64,000 nucleotides of DNA, taken from Micromonospora craniellae. Lineage in GTDB: Bacteria; Actinomycetota; Actinomycetes; Mycobacteriales; Micromonosporaceae. Below, piece after piece: positions 61,632 to 64,000 of this stretch (position 1 is the first letter of the stretch; every line of letters begins with the position of its first letter). The stretch spans positions 1,178,001 through 1,242,000 of the forward strand of contig NZ_CP061725.1 of assembly GCF_014764405.1 (NCBI RefSeq). Direction: 5' to 3'. The position numbers and the translations under genes are program-made. The notes beneath the pieces were generated by a model, which saw only the letters and a program-made list of their open reading frames with translations, did no database searches and was not told the DNA's origin.

Positions 61632-61925
61632 CTACTTGCCGACCACCAATCGGATACGTAGCGTGATCGCATCGAGTCGCACGCGGGCCTGGGGGAAGGC
61701 TGCGGACCGTGGATCCGGCCCGGGATCCACGGTCCGCGCCCTGCGATCAGACAGACGCAACCAGGACGGCAGCCCGGCGGCGCCGGGCTGCATCCACTCA
61801 CCGACGTCGGGCAGTGGCGCGGGGGCGACGCTCCAGCGGAACACGTCGTCGTGCACGACCCAGCCCGGATGACCGACCGCCGCCGGCAGCGCACCCGGTA
61901 GCGACTCCGGCCGCGGGTCGAGCAT
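61632..61925 (-). CDS. Hypothetical protein, 97 aa
   Basis: Begins MLDPRPESLPGALPAAVGHPG from ATG 61925 with GAGGTGGGG just upstream, and ends RLDAITLRIRLVVGK. Third-position GC is high in the first half and weaker at the end. Not recognised. A longer in-frame start at 62096 is possible but overlaps the plus-strand gene at 62095. Confidence 0.5.
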   Translation of the reverse strand: MLDPRPESLPGALPAAVGHPGWVVHDDVFRWSVAPAPLPDVGEWMQPGAAGLPSWLRLSDRRARTVDPGPDPRSAAFPQARVRLDAITLRIRLVVGK

Positions 61926-62094
61926 CGCCCCACCTCCCGCACCGTCGCGCCGGCTCCCGCCGATCACGGTACGTCGGGCGCTCCGGGCCGCGGTACCGAT
62001 CAGGTGACCGACACCCCGGACGGGAACCCGACCCATCGACCAACCGTCATATCCATTTCCATACATGGACAACTTTCTTTGGAACGGTGGGGAC

Positions 62095-62277
62095 ATGCCG
62101 ATTCAGCCCAATGACCGCTACGGGCAGGACACCCGACGGATATGGGGTGACGCGGGACGCTTCCCGGGCCAGCCCTCGTACCGCGGTCACCGCGCCGACC
62201 TCGGCACACTCTCCTGGCACGACCTGAACGCGCTGCCGGCGGGCTTCTCCTCCCGCCGCCACCTCAACACCCACTGA
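62095..62277 (+). CDS. Small hypothetical protein, 60 aa
   Basis: Polar, Arg/Gly/His-rich peptide: MPIQPNDRYGQDTRRIWGD at the start, DLGTLSWHDLNALPAGFS in the middle, and an HLNTH end. GTGGGG precedes the ATG; an in-frame ATG ten codons earlier is an alternative. Not recognised. AT-rich sequence directly upstream could hold its promoter. Confidence 0.5.
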   Translation: MPIQPNDRYGQDTRRIWGDAGRFPGQPSYRGHRADLGTLSWHDLNALPAGFSSRRHLNTH

Positions 62278-62386
62278 GGACCCTCCGACGCCCGGGATGA
62301 CCCGGCGAGCCAGCGCGTCCTTTCGCACACCTGTCGGGTAACGTCTGCTGGTCCTCCGACAGGCCACGACAGGAGCAACTGCGCAC

Positions 62387-62905
62387 ATGGGCAAGAAGAC
62401 GATCCGCGTCTCCGACTTCAGCGGCACGGCGCTGGGCCCCGACGACGAGGCGGTCCGCGTCGTCGTCGTCGAGCATCCTGACCTGGTGGCCGGGCCCGTG
62501 CAGTTGGACGCGATACCGGTGGAGGTGGAGAGCATCGACGACGCCGCGCTGGACGTGGCGGTGGTCGAGATCCACGACCGGCACGGCAACGGGGAGCCGC
62601 GCCGAGTGGTGCTGACCGCGAGCGAGTTCGACGCGATGGCCACCGACATGCCGATGGCCCAACTGCTGAAGACCGCCGAGCGGGTACGCCCGCCGAAGGC
62701 GCGGCGCGCGGCGGAGAAGATCGACTACGGCGCCATCGAGCACGCCGGGAAGCCGCACCGGGGACGGGTCACCGAGGAGGAGGCCCGGCTGGTGCGCGAG
62801 CACCTGGACGAGGTCAACAAGCGCCTCGCCGACGCCGGGCTGCGCCAGATCGAGCCGGCGGACCCGGAGCACGCGGCCCGGTACGGCTTCCCCACCGCGT
62901 CCTGA
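62387..62905 (+). CDS. Hypothetical protein, 172 aa, charged
   Basis: An N-terminal beta-rich half (KKTIRVSDFSGTALGPDDEAVRVVVVEHPDLV, then VAVVEIHDRHGNGEPRRVVLTASEFD) is followed by a basic, helical C-terminal half (RPPKARRAAEKIDYG, then TEEEARLVREHLDEVNKRLADAGLRQIEP). AGGAGC precedes the ATG. The layout, a small domain followed by a Lys/Arg-rich linker and helix, recalls Lsr2-style nucleoid proteins, but the family match is not certain. Its end lies 4 bp from the converging Clp_N gene. Confidence 0.7.
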   Translation: MGKKTIRVSDFSGTALGPDDEAVRVVVVEHPDLVAGPVQLDAIPVEVESIDDAALDVAVVEIHDRHGNGEPRRVVLTASEFDAMATDMPMAQLLKTAERVRPPKARRAAEKIDYGAIEHAGKPHRGRVTEEEARLVREHLDEVNKRLADAGLRQIEPADPEHAARYGFPTAS

Positions 62906-62909
62906 TCGC

Positions 62910-63635
62910 CTACTCGAACACCCGGATCTTGGCCAGGGCCGCCGCGATGTTCGCCTCCGCGGCGGCCTTGTCGACGCCGAGACCGGTCAGCACGCCCTCA
63001 CCGTCCTCCTGCTCCAACAGCGCCAGCAGGATGTGCTCCGTACCGATGTAGTTGTGGCCCAGCCGGAGCGCCTCACGGAAGGTCAACTCCAGCGCCTTCT
63101 TGCCGGCCGCGTCGTACGGGACCAGGTCCGGAACCTTGTCCACGGACGGCGGCAGTGCGGCGGTGGCCGCCTCGCGTAGCGCCTCGGCCGAGATCCCGCC
63201 GGCGGCCAGCGCCTTCACGGCCAGCCCGTCCGGCTCGGCGAGCAGGCCGAGCACCAAATGCACCGGCCCGATCTCGGCGTTGCCGGCGGCACGGGCCTCG
63301 TTCTGCGAGGCCATCACGACGTTGCGGGCCCGTGGGGTGAATCGGTTGAACCCCTGCTGCGGGTCGATCGGCCCGGCGTCCCCCTTGGACACGAAGCGCT
63401 TCTGCGCAGCCTGCTTGCTCACCCCCATGCTGCGACCGATGTCGGTCCAGGAGGCGCCGGAGCGGCGGGCCTGGTCCACGAAGTGACCGATGAGATGGTC
63501 GGCGACCTCGCCGATGTGGTCGGCGACCATCACCGCGTCGGTGAGCTGGTCGAGTGCGTCGGTGTGGGCCTGCTTGATGGCTTGGATCAGGTCGTCGAGC
63601 CGGACGGGAGTGTTCATCGGGACCGGATTCGTCAT
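62910..63635 (-). CDS. Clp N-terminal-domain protein with helix-turn-helix
   Basis: 241 aa. The N-terminal part (about residues 10-80) carries a helix-turn-helix (SWTDIGRSMGVSKQAAQKRF). Two Clp_N repeats follow: FTPRARNVVMASQNEARAAG...VHLVLGLLAEPDG and LELTFREALRLGHNYIGTEHILLALLEQEDG. There is no AAA+ ATPase domain, so it is not a chaperone. It may be a DNA-binding protein that senses Clp substrates or adaptors. The ATG at 63635 has no ribosome site: the -10 ends 6 nt upstream, giving a leaderless mRNA. Two palindromic sites cover its promoter. Confidence 0.85.
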   Translation of the reverse strand: MTNPVPMNTPVRLDDLIQAIKQAHTDALDQLTDAVMVADHIGEVADHLIGHFVDQARRSGASWTDIGRSMGVSKQAAQKRFVSKGDAGPIDPQQGFNRFTPRARNVVMASQNEARAAGNAEIGPVHLVLGLLAEPDGLAVKALAAGGISAEALREAATAALPPSVDKVPDLVPYDAAGKKALELTFREALRLGHNYIGTEHILLALLEQEDGEGVLTGLGVDKAAAEANIAAALAKIRVFE

Positions 63636-63636
63636 G

Positions 63637-63655
63637 CGTCAACCATAGGTTGACG
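63637..63655. promoter_or_regulatory. Operator site 1 over the Clp_N gene -10 region
   Basis: CGTCAAC-N5-GTTGACG, perfect 7-bp arms. Covers the -10 element and the predicted transcription start region of the Clp_N-HTH gene. Confidence 0.75.
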
Positions 63656-63669
63656 CTCGCCATCGTCAA
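63642..63669 (-). promoter_or_regulatory. Promoter of the Clp_N-HTH gene
   Basis: Minus strand: -35 TTGACG (63669-63664), 16-nt spacer, -10 TATGGT (63647-63642). The start falls on the A of the ATG at 63635. Both hexamers lie inside operator arms. Confidence 0.75.
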
Positions 63670-63682
63670 CCAAAAGTTGACG
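63664..63682. promoter_or_regulatory. Operator site 2 over the Clp_N gene -35 region
   Basis: A second CGTCAAC-N5-GTTGACG with identical arms, centred 27 bp from site 1. The spacer is CAAAA instead of CATAG. Confidence 0.75.
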
Positions 63683-63724
63683 ATCACCGAGCGTGGCGCG
63701 GCGCCATGATCGCTGTTAACAACC

Positions 63725-63753
63725 TTGACTAAATCTTCATAAATCGACAGACT
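63725..63753 (+). promoter_or_regulatory. Promoter of the GH16-like gene
   Basis: -35 TTGACT (63725-63730), 17-nt spacer, -10 CAGACT (63748-63753), start expected near 63760. Confidence 0.65.
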
Positions 63754-63760
63754 GCGATTC

Positions 63761-63774
63761 GGAGAGCGCTCTCC
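63761..63774. promoter_or_regulatory. Perfect LacI-type operator at the GH16-like promoter
   Basis: GGAGAGCGCTCTCC, a perfect 14-bp palindrome with central CG, beginning about one base after the predicted transcription start. It matches the general actinobacterial LacI/CebR form. Confidence 0.7.
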
Positions 63775-63824
63775 CCTCCTCGTCGGGGCACCAGCCTCAT
63801 CCGCCCACCCCCAAGGAGACCATC

Positions 63825-64000
63825 GTGTCCACCATCTCCCACAGGCTCCGACGGACAGCCGCCGTCCTCGCCGCAGCCGTCGTCGCCAGCCTGCTCGTCG
63901 TACCCGTGACCGCCGCGCCGGCCGCCGCCGCCATCGGCGGGCTCACCTGGCAGGACGAGTTCAACGCCCTGCCCGGCACGCCGGTCGACCAGTCCAAGTG
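63825..64000 (+). CDS. Secreted glycoside hydrolase, probably GH16 (5' part only)
   Basis: 58 codons are visible before the window ends. GTG at 63825 follows AAGGAG at 8 nt. A clear Sec signal peptide (MSTISHRLRRTAAVLAAAVVASLLVV, cleavage after an APAAAA-type site near residue 36) is followed by GGLTWQDEFNALPGTPVDQSKW. The xWxDEFN...D..KW opening is typical of family 16 beta-glucanases (laminarinase/lichenase type), but the catalytic ExDxxE motif lies beyond the window, so the assignment rests on the N-terminus alone. Controlled by the promoter and operator just upstream. Confidence 0.75.
   Translation, partial: MSTISHRLRRTAAVLAAAVVASLLVVPVTAAPAAAAIGGLTWQDEFNALPGTPVDQSK

Overview
The window is high-GC actinobacterial chromosome. 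Coding is dense, third codon positions are almost all G or C, and GTG/TTG starts are common. Amino-acid biosynthesis order (ilvE, leuB, serA, ilvC, ilvN, ilvB, ilvD), the gatCA/gatB, ligA, mnmA, cysteine desulfurase and etfBA cluster, and many small actinobacterial families suggest Micromonosporaceae, most likely Micromonospora or a close relative. This placement is inferred from gene content, not from a database search. I see no rRNA, tRNA, insertion sequence, prophage, CRISPR array or secondary-metabolite cluster.

Layout. 1-14.1 kb: branched-chain amino acid and serine synthesis. ilvB-ilvN-ilvC run on the minus strand behind a leaderless leader peptide and transcription attenuator, with a 27-codon ORF bridging ilvB and ilvN; ilvD is on the plus strand. 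A GGDEF-EAL cyclic-di-GMP protein lies between ilvB and ilvD. 14.1-16.8 kb: a VOC/AraC pair, then a divergent pair in which a membrane-tethered HTH regulator and a secreted protein share the same extracellular domain (DUF2690). 16.8-23.8 kb: a glycoside operon (binding protein, two permeases, GH2 beta-mannosidase) with a consensus promoter, a LacI-type operator and a divergent LacI regulator. 23.8-30.5 kb: a second GGDEF-EAL protein with a ruined GGDEF site, a PH-like membrane protein, a 2-hydroxyacid dehydrogenase, a PQQ-type sugar dehydrogenase lipoprotein and a metallophosphoesterase. 30.5-36 kb: gatC-gatA and gatB, separated by an LPxTG surface protein and followed by a frameshifted remnant. 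36-49 kb: a third GGDEF-EAL protein, then etfB-etfA and the run cysteine desulfurase, mnmA, MetE-like protein, ADP-ribosylglycohydrolase, ligA, all on the minus strand. 49-64 kb: a TPP enzyme, an enoyl-CoA hydratase, tandem DUF6232 paralogues, a decayed rhodanese/GlxA-type pair, ribokinase, two ABC systems, a ROK regulator divergent from a GH3 hexosaminidase, a Clp_N-HTH protein with a double operator on its promoter, and the start of a secreted GH16-like glycoside hydrolase behind a perfect palindromic operator.

Working logic. Three carbohydrate loci (GH2 with LacI; GH3 with ROK; GH16 with a LacI-type site) each have a legible operator near the promoter. Several genes appear to be transcribed as leaderless mRNAs, with a -10 element 5-7 nt before the start codon. 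A palindromic hairpin repeat occurs twice, in opposite orientations (14.15 kb and 55.72 kb), and behaves like a dispersed repeat family. The least explained items are the DUF2690 pair, the double-operator Clp_N regulator, the ilvB-ilvN bridging ORF and the hairpin repeat.
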